DNA of 64,000 bases from Bradyrhizobium canariense (GTDB lineage: Bacteria > Pseudomonadota > Alphaproteobacteria > Rhizobiales > Xanthobacteraceae), in the NCBI RefSeq assembly GCF_019402665.1, contig NZ_VSST01000020.1, positions 1-64,000 on the forward strand, in the 5' to 3' direction. Position numbers and translations under genes: made by a program. Below are positions 18,484 to 27,691 of this stretch, one piece after another; within the stretch, counting starts at the first letter, position 1, and every line of letters starts with the position of its first letter. The notes below the pieces were generated by a model. That model did not search any database. It had not been told where the DNA came from and saw only the letters and a program-made list of their open reading frames with translations.

Positions 18484-18944
18484 GACGTCCCCCTAATCAA
18501 CAATGCAAAATATCGATTGATGTTACCACGGTCATGCCGCGCTGAACAACTTCGTCAGCCTACGATGATGGTGTTTGCTGCATCGCACCGAGCACAGCGA
18601 GCGCCCCATCGGAGTGTGAAAAAGCGCTACGGGCTGCATCAGTTGGCTCTGCCACCCGACAACCTTCAACGTCCCCAAGTCGTAGCGGGCAACCCTGCAA
18701 GCAATCTGCTGGGCCTTCCAACATGCCCCGATTCTTTAAAAGCTGACAGATAGGCGTCTGAAGTTGGCTAGAGTCCCCTCCGGCTCAAGCGCGACAGACG
18801 TGAGTCGGTCAGAAGCCGGGCCATGTCCATTGTTGCGCCGAAAACGGAAGTAATTCAGACCGTTAAGAGGCACCGCCACGGTCCATCACGAGTTGATGGC
18901 GCGCCCGAGACCTGATTCAAGCTCCGAAACCGGAGCCGCGAATC
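18484..18944. other. Stretch upstream of the IS mosaic
   Basis: No gene recognised. The last 50 bases resemble the leader of an IS5-type element, just before the transposase start at 18945, but a clear terminal inverted repeat was not identified. Confidence 0.35.
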
Positions 18945-19012
18945 ATGCGCTACGAACTCAGCGATTATGAATGGACCGCCATCAAACCGATGCTGCGAAC
19001 AAGCCGCGCGGT
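18945..19012 (+). mobile_element. IS5-family transposase, N-terminal fragment
   Basis: The frame MRYELSDYEWTAIKPML is the usual start of IS5-family transposases. One base is then missing near 18991; restoring it gives the expected NKPRG continuation. After about 19012 the similarity ends. The next expected residues (VNDRRVLNGIFWVLRS) are found 550 bases further on, so the element was split by foreign DNA. Confidence 0.7.
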
Positions 19013-19194
19013 TGAACAGCAGCCTCATCTCGGCGCCTGCATGCAAGAAGAGCTCCTCGGAACAGTTCGCCGTATTGCGGGCAGGCAGCCGGGCCCTCAT
19101 GCCCCTTCCTTTGAGCAGATGATCGTCTGCCTTCTCGAAATAGGCCTATCCTCTGCGGTTCCGCCATAAGCGGGTTGACCTAGAAATCCGTGCA

Positions 19195-19563
19195 CCCATG
19201 CCTCCCATGCCGCCGCCACCCGCAGGCACGCCGCCGCCTGCGTTCCTCTTCGGCACCTCCGCCACCATAGCTTCAGTGGTGATCAAGAGAGCCGCTACCG
19301 AGGCCGCGTTCTGGATCGCCACGCGAACCACCTTCGTCGGGTCGATGATGCCCTTGGCGACCAAGTTGCCGTACTCACCTTCTTCAACAGCCGCGCGGGT
19401 CGCATGCATCGCGTCATCAACGCGATCCTTGCGCTCCTTCACCTCGACATCGGTCGCGCCGCCGACGCGGATCACCACGACGCTGCCAGCGAGCTTGGCA
19501 AGACGCTCCTGGAGCTTCTCACGGTCGTAGTCCGAGGTGGTTTCCTAGATCTGCGCCTTGATT
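19195..19563 (-). pseudogene. groEL: groEL fragment with nonsense codon and internal deletion
   Basis: On the minus strand the sequence reads QIKAQI, a TAG where GAG is expected (19545-19547), then [20 protein letters not shown] and [20 protein letters not shown], which are signature parts of chaperonin GroEL. After AAVEEG it jumps to [18 protein letters not shown], skipping roughly 85 residues, then runs into the Gly/Met-rich tail GGGMGGMG. It is a dead remnant of a second groEL copy carried into the middle of an IS5 transposase. Confidence 0.82.
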
Positions 19564-19565
19564 TG

Positions 19566-19619
19566 CGGGTGAATGACCGTCGCGTGCTCAATGGCATCTT
19601 TTGGGTCCTCCGTTCGCGC
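19566..19619 (+). mobile_element. IS5-family transposase, internal fragment
   Basis: Encodes RVNDRRVLNGIFWVLRSR, which directly follows the NKPRG segment in intact IS5 transposases. The two pieces now flank the groEL remnant. The fragment ends abruptly where IS4-like sequence begins. Confidence 0.68.
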
Positions 19620-19760
19620 CAGTCGATAGCGCTCGTGGGCACGCCAGAGCGCTGCCTGCATGTGGCCGACCGCGAGAGCGACATCTACAAGCTCTTTTGC
19701 CTGGCGCAGGATCTCGGCACGCGCTTTTTGGTGCGAGTACAGACCAATCGGTTGGCCGCC
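19620..19760 (+). mobile_element. IS4-family transposase, internal fragment
   Basis: Encodes CLHVADRESDIYKLFCLAQD and GTRFLVRVQTNRL. These resemble the central DREADIYEL-type region of IS4/Tn5-like transposases, with a catalytic Asp in the first motif. Both ends are cut off. Confidence 0.6.
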
Positions 19761-19819
19761 GCGCCCGCTTGTCAATCGGCGTTCGACTGGGCCCCCCTAT
19801 CGGCATCCAAAAGGTCCAT

Positions 19820-20944
19820 GCCGAAACACACTCGCCTGTCGCTGGTTCTGCAAGCTCGGCATCGAGGACGCTGTCCCGGATCATTCGGCGTTCTCGCGCG
19901 CCCGCAACGAGCGCTTCCGCGATGGCGATGTTCTCCGCCGCGTGTTCTACCGGATCGTCGAGACATGCAATGCCGCGGATTTGGTTGGCGGCGAAGGATT
20001 TGCAGTCGATGCGAGCCTGATTGCTTCCGACGCGAACAAGCAGCGCTCGATCGCAGGTCAGGACTGGCGCAGGGATCGCGATCCGGCCAGGTCTAGCCGC
20101 GCGGTGAAGGAGTATTTGGCAACCCTCGACGATCCGGCGTGGGGCGCCGCCAGTGATGTCGTCCCGAAGTTTGTCTCGCCATCCGATCCGGCAGCGCAGT
20201 GGACCGGCGCTCACAAGGGGCCGGCATTCTTCGCGTACTCCCGACAACTATCTCATCGACGTGAAGTTCGGCGTCATCGTTGATGTCGAGGCCTCCCACG
20301 CCATTCGCCAGGCCGAGGTCGGTGCAGCAAAAAACCATGATCGAACGGACCGAGGAGAGCTTCGGTCTCAAGCCAAAACGCTTTATCAGAGGTACCGCTT
20401 ACGGTGCTGCTCCGATGCTGAACTGGCTGGTCGAGGAGAAGGGCACCGCGCCACATATCCTGTGTTCGATAAGTCGAAGCGGGATGACGGCACCTTCTCG
20501 CGGAGCGACTTTCGATATGACTCGGCCGGCGACGTCTATCACTGCCCAGTTGGTAAGCGGCTTGGGACAAGCGGCACCGTGCATGAAGGCAAGACGCTGC
20601 TGTATCGAGCAAGCAAGCGCGACTGCGATGTATGCCCGCTTAAACCGCAGTGCTGTCCAAAAGAACCGTCGCGCAAGATCCCGCGCGACATTCATGAATA
20701 CGCCCGAGACGTTGCCCGGTCGATTGCCGACACCGACGACTTTGAGAAGTCACGGCGTGAGCGCAAGAAGATCGAGATGCGGTTCGCACATTTGAAGCGC
20801 ATCCTGAAGCTCGGTCGGCTCCGACTGCGGGGACCAAAAGGCGCCCAGGACGAGTTTGTTCTTGCTGCCATCGCCCAGAACCTGCGGCGGCTCGCGTCGC
20901 TGGGCGCTCGTCCGCCACCTGCTCGGGCTCTGCGCACTGCGTAG
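19820..20944 (+). pseudogene. IS1182-family transposase, multiply frameshifted, 5' truncated
   Basis: It starts inside the transposase at LACRWFCKLGIEDAVPDHSA and keeps recognisable sequence to the C-terminus, including FAVDASLIASDANKQRS, DNYLIDVKFGVIVDVEASHA, RFAHLKRILKLGRLRLRGPK and the usual FVLAAIAQNLRRLA ending. Reading it needs three frame changes, near 20240, near 20331 (an A-run) and near 20455. A Cys-rich segment (CDVCPLKPQCCP) typical of the family is kept. It cannot make a working enzyme. Confidence 0.8.
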
Positions 20945-21211
20945 CGTTCCAGTTGCGTAGAGAGCGTCAGGGCCGGCGGATCAAAGCCGGTTGTCCTTAG
21001 CGAAATCGCCGAACGATCCATCGCTCACAGACGACTTTTGCAACGAAATCGGCCCATAACTGACCTGCCGTGCCCATTCGCCCGAGGACCGCTTGTGACC
21101 CAACTGAGACATCGGGGTGCCGCCGTCCGTCTTGCAGGAATACCGCGAAAAGTGAATATTCGCGCTGGTCTGCGTGCCTTGGTGAAATAGCTAATTTGAG
21201 CGCTGCAATCA

Positions 21212-21991
21212 ATGAGGTGTTTTGTGTTGAAGAGGTATTCACTCTTACTCGCGGCCTCAATACTGGGTTTGGCACTTGTGCTGTGGCGCTCCGCTGACGT
21301 GCACGCTGCCGAACTTAGGGTTCTGGCCGGTGGAGCAATGTCGGGCGCTTGGGCGGATATCAAACCGCAATTCGAGGAAGCCTCTGGTCATAAGCTTGAG
21401 ATTTTCTTTGGAACAACTCCGAACCTCATAAAGGAGGCTACGTCGGGCCAGCCGTTCGATGTTGGCGTTGTACCCCTCGAAGTTATGCAAGACGCGTCCG
21501 CCCGATCTAAATTCGCGGCAAGTCCGACGACCGATATTGCCCACGTTGGCCTCGGCATTGCTGTTCGGTCTGGGGCTCCAAAGCCCGACATCGGCAACCC
21601 GGCCGCGCTCAAAGCAACGCTGCTCAAAGCTCGATCCATCGCCTCGATCCCGGAGAGCGCAACTGGCTATTCAATCGCAAAGGTATTTGATCGCCTTGAA
21701 ATCGCCGAGCCTATGAAGGCCAAGATGAGGGCGCAGCCCAACCCGGCGCAGGTCGTCGCCGTTGTCGCCCAAGGTGAAGTGGAATTGGGCATATTCCTTA
21801 TCAACGTTCTCACTGCACCCGGTTTGGACGTCGTCGGGCCATTTCCGGCCGAACTGCAGCAGAACGTGGCGTTCACGGCCGCGATTGGAACGGACACCAA
21901 AGAGACCGCCGCTGCCGAGGCCCTCATTGAATACCTTAAAGGTCCGGCTGCGGTTGCAATCATCAAATCGAAGGGCATGGATCCCGGCTGA
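21212..21991 (+). CDS. Periplasmic substrate-binding protein, ModA-like
   Basis: A 259-residue protein with a signal peptide ending near DVHAAE and a type-2 periplasmic-binding fold similar to molybdate-binding ModA (LRVLAGGAMSGAWADIKPQF at the N-terminus, then FDVGVVPLEVM). No ABC permease or ATPase gene lies next to it, so it is an orphan. It may serve a distant transporter or a signalling role. Molybdate as ligand is not established; many such orphans bind other anions or organic acids. It starts with ATG at 21212, with a weak ribosome site. Confidence 0.75.
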   Translation: MRCFVLKRYSLLLAASILGLALVLWRSADVHAAELRVLAGGAMSGAWADIKPQFEEASGHKLEIFFGTTPNLIKEATSGQPFDVGVVPLEVMQDASARSKFAASPTTDIAHVGLGIAVRSGAPKPDIGNPAALKATLLKARSIASIPESATGYSIAKVFDRLEIAEPMKAKMRAQPNPAQVVAVVAQGEVELGIFLINVLTAPGLDVVGPFPAELQQNVAFTAAIGTDTKETAAAEALIEYLKGPAAVAIIKSKGMDPG

Positions 21992-22154
21992 TCCTACGGA
22001 CCACGCTGGCGAGACCTCGCCCGCGCACGAACTTCACCCGACTTCCGGTTTGGCCCAAATGCGATAGGCGGCGTCCCCTTTGGCTCATCGAAATCCGCCT
22101 TCCAGTTCTTTAGAAATGTGCCAATCTGCATACTTGGGGCTGGGGACCGACTGC

Positions 22155-25100
22155 ATGAGCGATCTTCGCGACTGGTTAAGTGGGAACAATCTCGAGCAAT
22201 ACGCCGACGCGTTTGAGGCAAACGACATTGACCTGGATATTTTGGCCGAGCTCGACGACCATGATCTTGAGAAGCTAGGTCTGTCCCTGGGCAATCGCCG
22301 TCGGCTTTTGAGGGCGATCACGGCGGGCAACACCGGGGCGGTCCCAAATTCCGCCGCGAACAATGCTGCCTCACTCGATGCATCTTCTTCCGCCGCCTCG
22401 CTTTCGTCAGGCGCCAAATCGTCCGTCGCGGAGGAGCCCGGTTCTGCCAATGCCGAGCGGCGGCAGGTGACCGTAATGTTCGCCGATATGGTCGGCTCCA
22501 CAGCGCTGTCGTTGAGGCTCGATCCGGAGTTGCTCGGCGGCCTGATCCGGCGATACCAGGACGCGGTGGCCGGCGCGATCGGGCGTTACGGTGGCTTCGT
22601 CGCCAAGTTCATGGGCGACGGAGTGCTGGCCTATTTTGGTTTTCCGCGTGCGTTCGAGGATGCGGCGGAACGCGCCATTCGTGCCGCAATCGGAATTCTG
22701 TCGGAAGTCGGCGCCATTGAAACGCCTGACGGCACGCGCGTACAGGCTCGGATCGGCATCGCCACCGGCCTCGTCGTGGTCGGCGAGATCATCGGCACCG
22801 GCATCGCGCAGGAGCGGACCATCGTCGGCGAAACCCCCAACCTTGCGGCGAGGCTGCAGGCATTGGCCGAGCCCGATTGCATCATCGTCAGCGAGTCGAC
22901 GCAAAAATTGTTGCGCGGCCTTTTCGAGCTTACACACACTGGCGAGCACGAGCTGAAAGGCTTTGCCCGCCCAGTGCCGGCCTGGCGGGTTTGCGGCGAA
23001 GCCTCGGTCGAAAGCCGCTTTGCCGCGATCCGGACCGGGGGCCTGCCGCTGATCGGCCGGGCGCATGAAATGGGCTTGATGCGCGAACGCTGGCATCTGG
23101 CGCGGCAAGGCGATGGCCAGATCGTGACGATAATCGGCGAAGCCGGCATCGGCAAATCACGCACGATCGAGGCACTGCAGGAAGAGCTCGCAGGCGAAGC
23201 GCATGCCCGCATCAATCTGCAGTGCTCACCCTATCACAGCGATAGCTCGCTTCACCCCATGATCCAATATCTCAATCGCGCAGCCGGCTTTGCACCTGCC
23301 GATCCGGCGGATACGCGCGCCGAGAAACTTCGCGCTCTCCTTGAGGCACGACGCATCGCCGATCCGAATGCGCTGCCGCTGCTCGCCGAGCTACTGTCGA
23401 TCCCGATGGCCGAGACGGCTCCCGCCGCCCAGTCGCCGGCCCAACGCAAGGCGTCTACACTTGCGCTGATCGTCAACATGATGGCGCAAATTGGCGGCAA
23501 CGATCCGGTGCTGATCGTGCTGGAAGACGCGCACTGGATCGACGCCACCACACTCGAGATGATGACGCGGTTGACCGACAGCATTGGCGAGGCGCGGCTG
23601 CTTGCGGTGGTATCAGCGCGACCGGAATTCGAGCCGCCCTGGCAAGCAAGGCCCCACGCAACGCTGGTAGCGCTCGGGCGCCTCGGTCGGGCCGAATGCA
23701 TACAGGTGGTCGCGGGCGTAGCCGCCGCGCACGGCCTGTCGGCCGATACGATCGCGGCAATCATCGCCAAGACCGATGGCGTACCTCTATTCGTTGAAGA
23801 ACTGACCCGAACCGTCATGGAAGCGGCGGGCGAAGATTCAGCCGTGCCGGCAACATTGAAGGACTCGTTGATGGCCCGCCTCGACCGCCTCGGCGGTGCG
23901 CGCGAGGTGGCCCAGATTGCCGCGGTGATCGGTCGGCAATTCACGCTGGCTTTGCTGGAAGCGGCTGCCGGCAAAGACCCCGGGGAACTCGAACGCGCGC
24001 TGGCAAGGTTGGTAGCCGCAGGAATTGTGTTTCCCGACGAGCGGGGCCTCGAACGGAGCTTCATCTTCAAGCACGCGCTGGTGCGCGACTCCGCTTATGA
24101 GAGTCTGCTGCTGATGCGTCGTCGCGAGTGGCATGGGCGAGTGGCCGAGGCGCTGGAGCAACGGTTTGGCGACGTTACAGCCCGCGAACCGGAATTGCTG
24201 GCCCATCATTTCGGCGAAGCCGGGCTGCCCTCTCTCGCTTGCGACTACCGCATGCGCGCCGGCGATCAGGCCGTAAACCGGTCGGCCTATGTGGAAGCCA
24301 TCGCGCATTTCACGATAGGCCTCAAGCTCGCCGAGGCTTTGCCGCCACAAGAGGGCTTGCGCCGGCGACTGCAGTTCTGGCTGAAGCTTGGTTCGGCGTT
24401 GGTCGTCGCGCATGGCATGCAGAGTGTTGAGGCCGAAAGGGCCTATACCAAAGCCAGCGAGATAGGCGAGCAACTCGGGGACGGCCCTGCGTCCTTCCAG
24501 GCTAAATGGGGTCTCTGGCTCAGCGCCAATCTGCGACGCAAGACAGCATTGGCGCGCGACCGCGCCAACGAACTGGTATCGCTCGCGCAAAAGTCCGGCG
24601 ACCGCGAATTGCTGCTCGAAGCCTATCATTGCCAGCTTTCAACGGCCCATTTTCGTGGCGATGTCCGCGGCGCGCTGGAGGGCTGCCGGCATACCATCGC
24701 GATTTACGATATGACGCAGCACCGTCACCTTGCGCACGCGTTTGGTGGCCACGATCCCGGCGTCTGCGCGCATGCCCAGTGCGGCAATTCGTGGCAACTG
24801 TCGGGCGAAGAACAACAGGCAAGGCTGCACTTCACGCAGGCGATCGCTCTGGCCGAAATGCTCGATCATCCAAACAGTCTCGGCCACGGACTGCACAACA
24901 TCGGTATTGGCCATCAGCTTGGAGGGGACCGCGGTGCCACTTACACGGCGGCGCATAGGGCCCTGGCGCTGGCCGAAAAGTTCAACCTGCCGCCATGGCG
25001 CGCCAGCAGCCTGATTCTGGTCGGATGGGCGACGGCGGCCGGCGCAGCCGTGACGGACGCCGTGCGGCTGATCGATACCGAGATCGCCAATGCCACGGCA

Positions 25101-25400
25101 GTCGGTCCGTTGCCGCAATACTATCTCGGTCTCGCGGCGGAAGTGCTGCTTGCCGCCGGCCGAGCTGTGGACGCGCTCGGCCATCTCGACCGGGCGATTG
25201 CCGGCATCGACGAAGCAGGCGTCGGCATCTATCTGCCTGAGATCTATCGTCTGCGCGGGGCGTGCTTGCTGGCTCTCGACCGTCGCAACAAGGCCGAAGC
25301 GCGATCATGCTACGCAACCGCCGCCGATATTGCCGAGCGCCAGGGTGCACTCATCTTCGAGCGTCGCGCGCAGGCTTCCTTGTCCGAGCTTGCGACATAG
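22155..25400 (+). CDS. SAM domain, class III nucleotide cyclase, AAA-type ATPase and TPR protein
   Basis: A 1,081-residue cytoplasmic protein. Residues 1-58 form a SAM domain (DLRDWLSGNNLEQYADAFEA). About 98-290 form a class III adenylate/guanylate cyclase with the metal-binding Asp in MFADMVGSTAL and GDGVLAYFG. A STAND/AAA-type ATPase follows, with Walker A GEAGIGKS and Walker B VLIVLEDAHWIDATT, then a long helical TPR-like region. Such proteins are common in Bradyrhizobium and are thought to couple protein-protein signals to cyclic AMP. Partners and stimulus are unknown. The ATG at 22155 is chosen because the SAM domain begins there. Confidence 0.87.
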   Translation: MSDLRDWLSGNNLEQYADAFEANDIDLDILAELDDHDLEKLGLSLGNRRRLLRAITAGNTGAVPNSAANNAASLDASSSAASLSSGAKSSVAEEPGSANAERRQVTVMFADMVGSTALSLRLDPELLGGLIRRYQDAVAGAIGRYGGFVAKFMGDGVLAYFGFPRAFEDAAERAIRAAIGILSEVGAIETPDGTRVQARIGIATGLVVVGEIIGTGIAQERTIVGETPNLAARLQALAEPDCIIVSESTQKLLRGLFELTHTGEHELKGFARPVPAWRVCGEASVESRFAAIRTGGLPLIGRAHEMGLMRERWHLARQGDGQIVTIIGEAGIGKSRTIEALQEELAGEAHARINLQCSPYHSDSSLHPMIQYLNRAAGFAPADPADTRAEKLRALLEARRIADPNALPLLAELLSIPMAETAPAAQSPAQRKASTLALIVNMMAQIGGNDPVLIVLEDAHWIDATTLEMMTRLTDSIGEARLLAVVSARPEFEPPWQARPHATLVALGRLGRAECIQVVAGVAAAHGLSADTIAAIIAKTDGVPLFVEELTRTVMEAAGEDSAVPATLKDSLMARLDRLGGAREVAQIAAVIGRQFTLALLEAAAGKDPGELERALARLVAAGIVFPDERGLERSFIFKHALVRDSAYESLLLMRRREWHGRVAEALEQRFGDVTAREPELLAHHFGEAGLPSLACDYRMRAGDQAVNRSAYVEAIAHFTIGLKLAEALPPQEGLRRRLQFWLKLGSALVVAHGMQSVEAERAYTKASEIGEQLGDGPASFQAKWGLWLSANLRRKTALARDRANELVSLAQKSGDRELLLEAYHCQLSTAHFRGDVRGALEGCRHTIAIYDMTQHRHLAHAFGGHDPGVCAHAQCGNSWQLSGEEQQARLHFTQAIALAEMLDHPNSLGHGLHNIGIGHQLGGDRGATYTAAHRALALAEKFNLPPWRASSLILVGWATAAGAAVTDAVRLIDTEIANATAVGPLPQYYLGLAAEVLLAAGRAVDALGHLDRAIAGIDEAGVGIYLPEIYRLRGACLLALDRRNKAEARSCYATAADIAERQGALIFERRAQASLSELAT

Positions 25401-25780
25401 GGGTCTTTGGTTTGCAACTGTGGAACGACGCATGAGATGTCCGGTCTCGCTCCTAAGCCGAAGAGTGCCTGAGCCCCGTGATGTCCGCAGTCGTTGGTAA
25501 ACCCGACGCCGAGCTGACCGTGGACCGACGGCGGTTTGTGTCAGCGGACATCGCTTCTGCTGCGTCCGAACTCGTTTTCCTTCGAGATTCTACACTGCGA
25601 CTTGCCGGGAGCTCGCGAATCCGCTGGCATCTCTGATTGTCAGCGAACTTTGGGCTTTGAAGGAGCCAATGCGGAACCACGAGGTACCAAATCACTCCGA
25701 GTTCTTCGGGGCAAGGGAACGGACGTGGTGGCTTGGATGAGGCGCTGCAGGGATCAGAAGCTAACCACAGGATCAGGATC
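25401..25780. other. Intergenic stretch
   Basis: About 380 bases with only short, non-protein-like frames. It should contain the promoter of the small EamA gene at 25781. No repeat or hairpin recognised. Confidence 0.35.
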
Positions 25781-26218
25781 ATGAAGAACGTTATGCTGTC
25801 TTGGACATTTTGGGCTCTGCTTTCTGCAGCATTCGCCGCCCTCACAGCAGTTTTTGCGAAGATCGGTATCGAGAATGTAAATTCTGATTTCGCGACGTTC
25901 ATTCGGACAATCGTCATCTTGATGACTGCATCACTGATCGTCGTCGCCACTGGCAACTGGCAGCAACCTACTACTGTATCAGCCAAGACCTGGATTTTCT
26001 TGGTGCTGTCCGGACTAGCAACCGGGGCGTCCTGGATTTGCTATTTTCGCGCGCTGAAGATTGGAGACGCCGCCCGTGTCGCGCCTATCGACAAGCTTAG
26101 TGTCGTGTTCGTTGCGGTCTTTGCAGTACTCTTCCTTGGTGAAAAGCTATCGGTCCTCAATTGGCTGGGGATTATCCTGATAGCGACTGGAGCGGTACTC
26201 GTCGCATATAGTGGGTAG
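25781..26218 (+). CDS. Small EamA-domain membrane protein, single repeat
   Basis: A 145-residue inner-membrane protein with five predicted helices, equal to one EamA repeat rather than the usual two. It begins MKNVMLSWTFWALLSAAFAA and ends GIILIATGAVLVAYSG. Single-repeat members of the DMT superfamily are thought to work as dimers. Residues such as ICYFRALKIGDAARVAPIDK match the family. The substrate is unknown. The ATG at 25781 is chosen over a frame opening 16 codons upstream, because the leader is not hydrophobic. Confidence 0.82.
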   Translation: MKNVMLSWTFWALLSAAFAALTAVFAKIGIENVNSDFATFIRTIVILMTASLIVVATGNWQQPTTVSAKTWIFLVLSGLATGASWICYFRALKIGDAARVAPIDKLSVVFVAVFAVLFLGEKLSVLNWLGIILIATGAVLVAYSG

Positions 26219-26331
26219 CCGAATGACTGCAGCTGACTCCGCCGCAGTGAGGCCGCTAAAAAACCTGGGCCGCAACAAACTCGCCCTCGCAGAGAGGATG
26301 ACGGGCGGGTTCTTCGACGTCATCCCCGGCC

Positions 26332-27564
26332 TCAGTGTTTGCCATGGCCGTGACCATTGCCGTGACCGTTGCTGTCATTTCCTCCACTGTTGCCGTTGCC
26401 GTTGCCGTTATTGCCCTTGCCGTTCCCGGTTGCGCTCTTGCCGTCCTTGCCGTCCTTCCCATCATTGCCTTTCCCATTCCCCTTATTGTCCTCGGAGTTT
26501 CCTCTGGTAGAACCATCGCTAGACGCGCCTGCGGTCGTAACGGCTGCCGGCGTGCTCGGAGCTGACGTGCTCGTGCTTGCGACAGCCCCGCTGCTTGTCG
26601 TGCCTGCGGCCTGCCCAGCGCTATTGGATGTAGTCGAGCTGGTTTTGCCCTCATTCCAGACCGTTTCAATCCGGGATTGAGGCGCACCTCTCACCGTGCC
26701 GAGCGCTTCCCCTCCTCGCGCCAGCCCGTGCGTGGCCTTGTGGACGTTCAACTTGACCTCGCCGAGCGGATTCGAGATGCGCACGACGCCAGCCTTGGGC
26801 GCGGGACCGCTGGCCGCCTGTTGCGATTGCTTCAGTGCGCCGGCGGCCTTGGTGCCCTTGTCGGTCGGACCGAGCGCATGGATCGCGTGGGCGTTCGCTG
26901 CATTGCGCGGGGCCGACAGGCCTGATTTCGGCACCGGGATACGCTCGATCGTCGCGGCGCGCGGCTTGCCGTGCTCGATCGGATTGAACGTTCCGGAGCC
27001 GCTCAGAGAGAGGCCGGGCTTGCCATGCTCGAAGACGGTGGCGGCCTGCCCCGGCAGGATCTGGGCGATCTGCCCGGTCTTGAAGTCGGAGACCTCGACC
27101 TGGCCGCGAAGCACGCCCACCTTGGTGCTGCCCGCATTCACGGTGACGCTGAACTGGGTCCCCTTGACCACGGCGGCGAGATAGGGCGTCTCGACCTCGA
27201 AATGCTTGACGTTGCGCTTCTCGACCTCGAGCAGGATCGAACCTGCCTGCTGGATGATGGTGGTCGAGAGACCGTCCTTTTTCTCGGTCGGCAAGCCGAC
27301 CACTGAGTTGGGAGAGATCAGGATCGTTTCCTCGCCGCGCACGAGCAGCACGCGCCCGTTGCGTCCGGTGCGAATGGTGTCGCCGGGCTTGAGTCCCTCC
27401 TGCTGGTTCAGCGACACCTGCTGCGCGCCGCTGGTGGCGACCCAGACCTCGCCCGTGGCCTTGCCGACCGACCAGACGCCGTCGTCTGCGGCGGTTGCGC
27501 CGGAGGCCGTTCCCAGGATCAGCGCAGCCGCGAAGGCGCACCGCATTCCAATTTTGCTCAGCAT
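26332..27564 (-). CDS. FecR-domain periplasmic protein with Gly/Asn-rich tail
   Basis: A 410-residue exported protein: signal peptide cleaved near ATAAD, then a FecR-type domain (about residues 30-175) with the typical GDTIRTGRNGRVLL and ETPYLAAVVKGTQFSV motifs. The C-terminal 130 residues are low complexity, first Ser/Thr/Ala, then repeats of Gly, Asn, Lys, Asp and His. There is no nearby sigma factor or TonB receptor, so it is not a classical FecIRA member. It is divergent from a TpsB secretion gene, which hints at a role in surface or secreted protein assembly. Confidence 0.8.
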   Translation of the reverse strand: MLSKIGMRCAFAAALILGTASGATAADDGVWSVGKATGEVWVATSGAQQVSLNQQEGLKPGDTIRTGRNGRVLLVRGEETILISPNSVVGLPTEKKDGLSTTIIQQAGSILLEVEKRNVKHFEVETPYLAAVVKGTQFSVTVNAGSTKVGVLRGQVEVSDFKTGQIAQILPGQAATVFEHGKPGLSLSGSGTFNPIEHGKPRAATIERIPVPKSGLSAPRNAANAHAIHALGPTDKGTKAAGALKQSQQAASGPAPKAGVVRISNPLGEVKLNVHKATHGLARGGEALGTVRGAPQSRIETVWNEGKTSSTTSNSAGQAAGTTSSGAVASTSTSAPSTPAAVTTAGASSDGSTRGNSEDNKGNGKGNDGKDGKDGKSATGNGKGNNGNGNGNSGGNDSNGHGNGHGHGKH

Positions 27565-27691
27565 GGCGGTCCTCAGTCCACGATAGTCAGTCCTGAGGGG
27601 TATCCAAAATTACTCAACATAGACTTAGCGAGAAGCAGAGCAGAAACCATCCTGTTAACGATCCATTGACCATAAAAAGTTACGAAAAATC

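Noticed and set aside
26340..26510. Short tandem GC-rich repeats as a possible CRISPR or satellite
   Set aside because: They encode the low-complexity Gly/Asn/Lys/His tail of the FecR-domain protein and vary as codons, not as spaced repeats.
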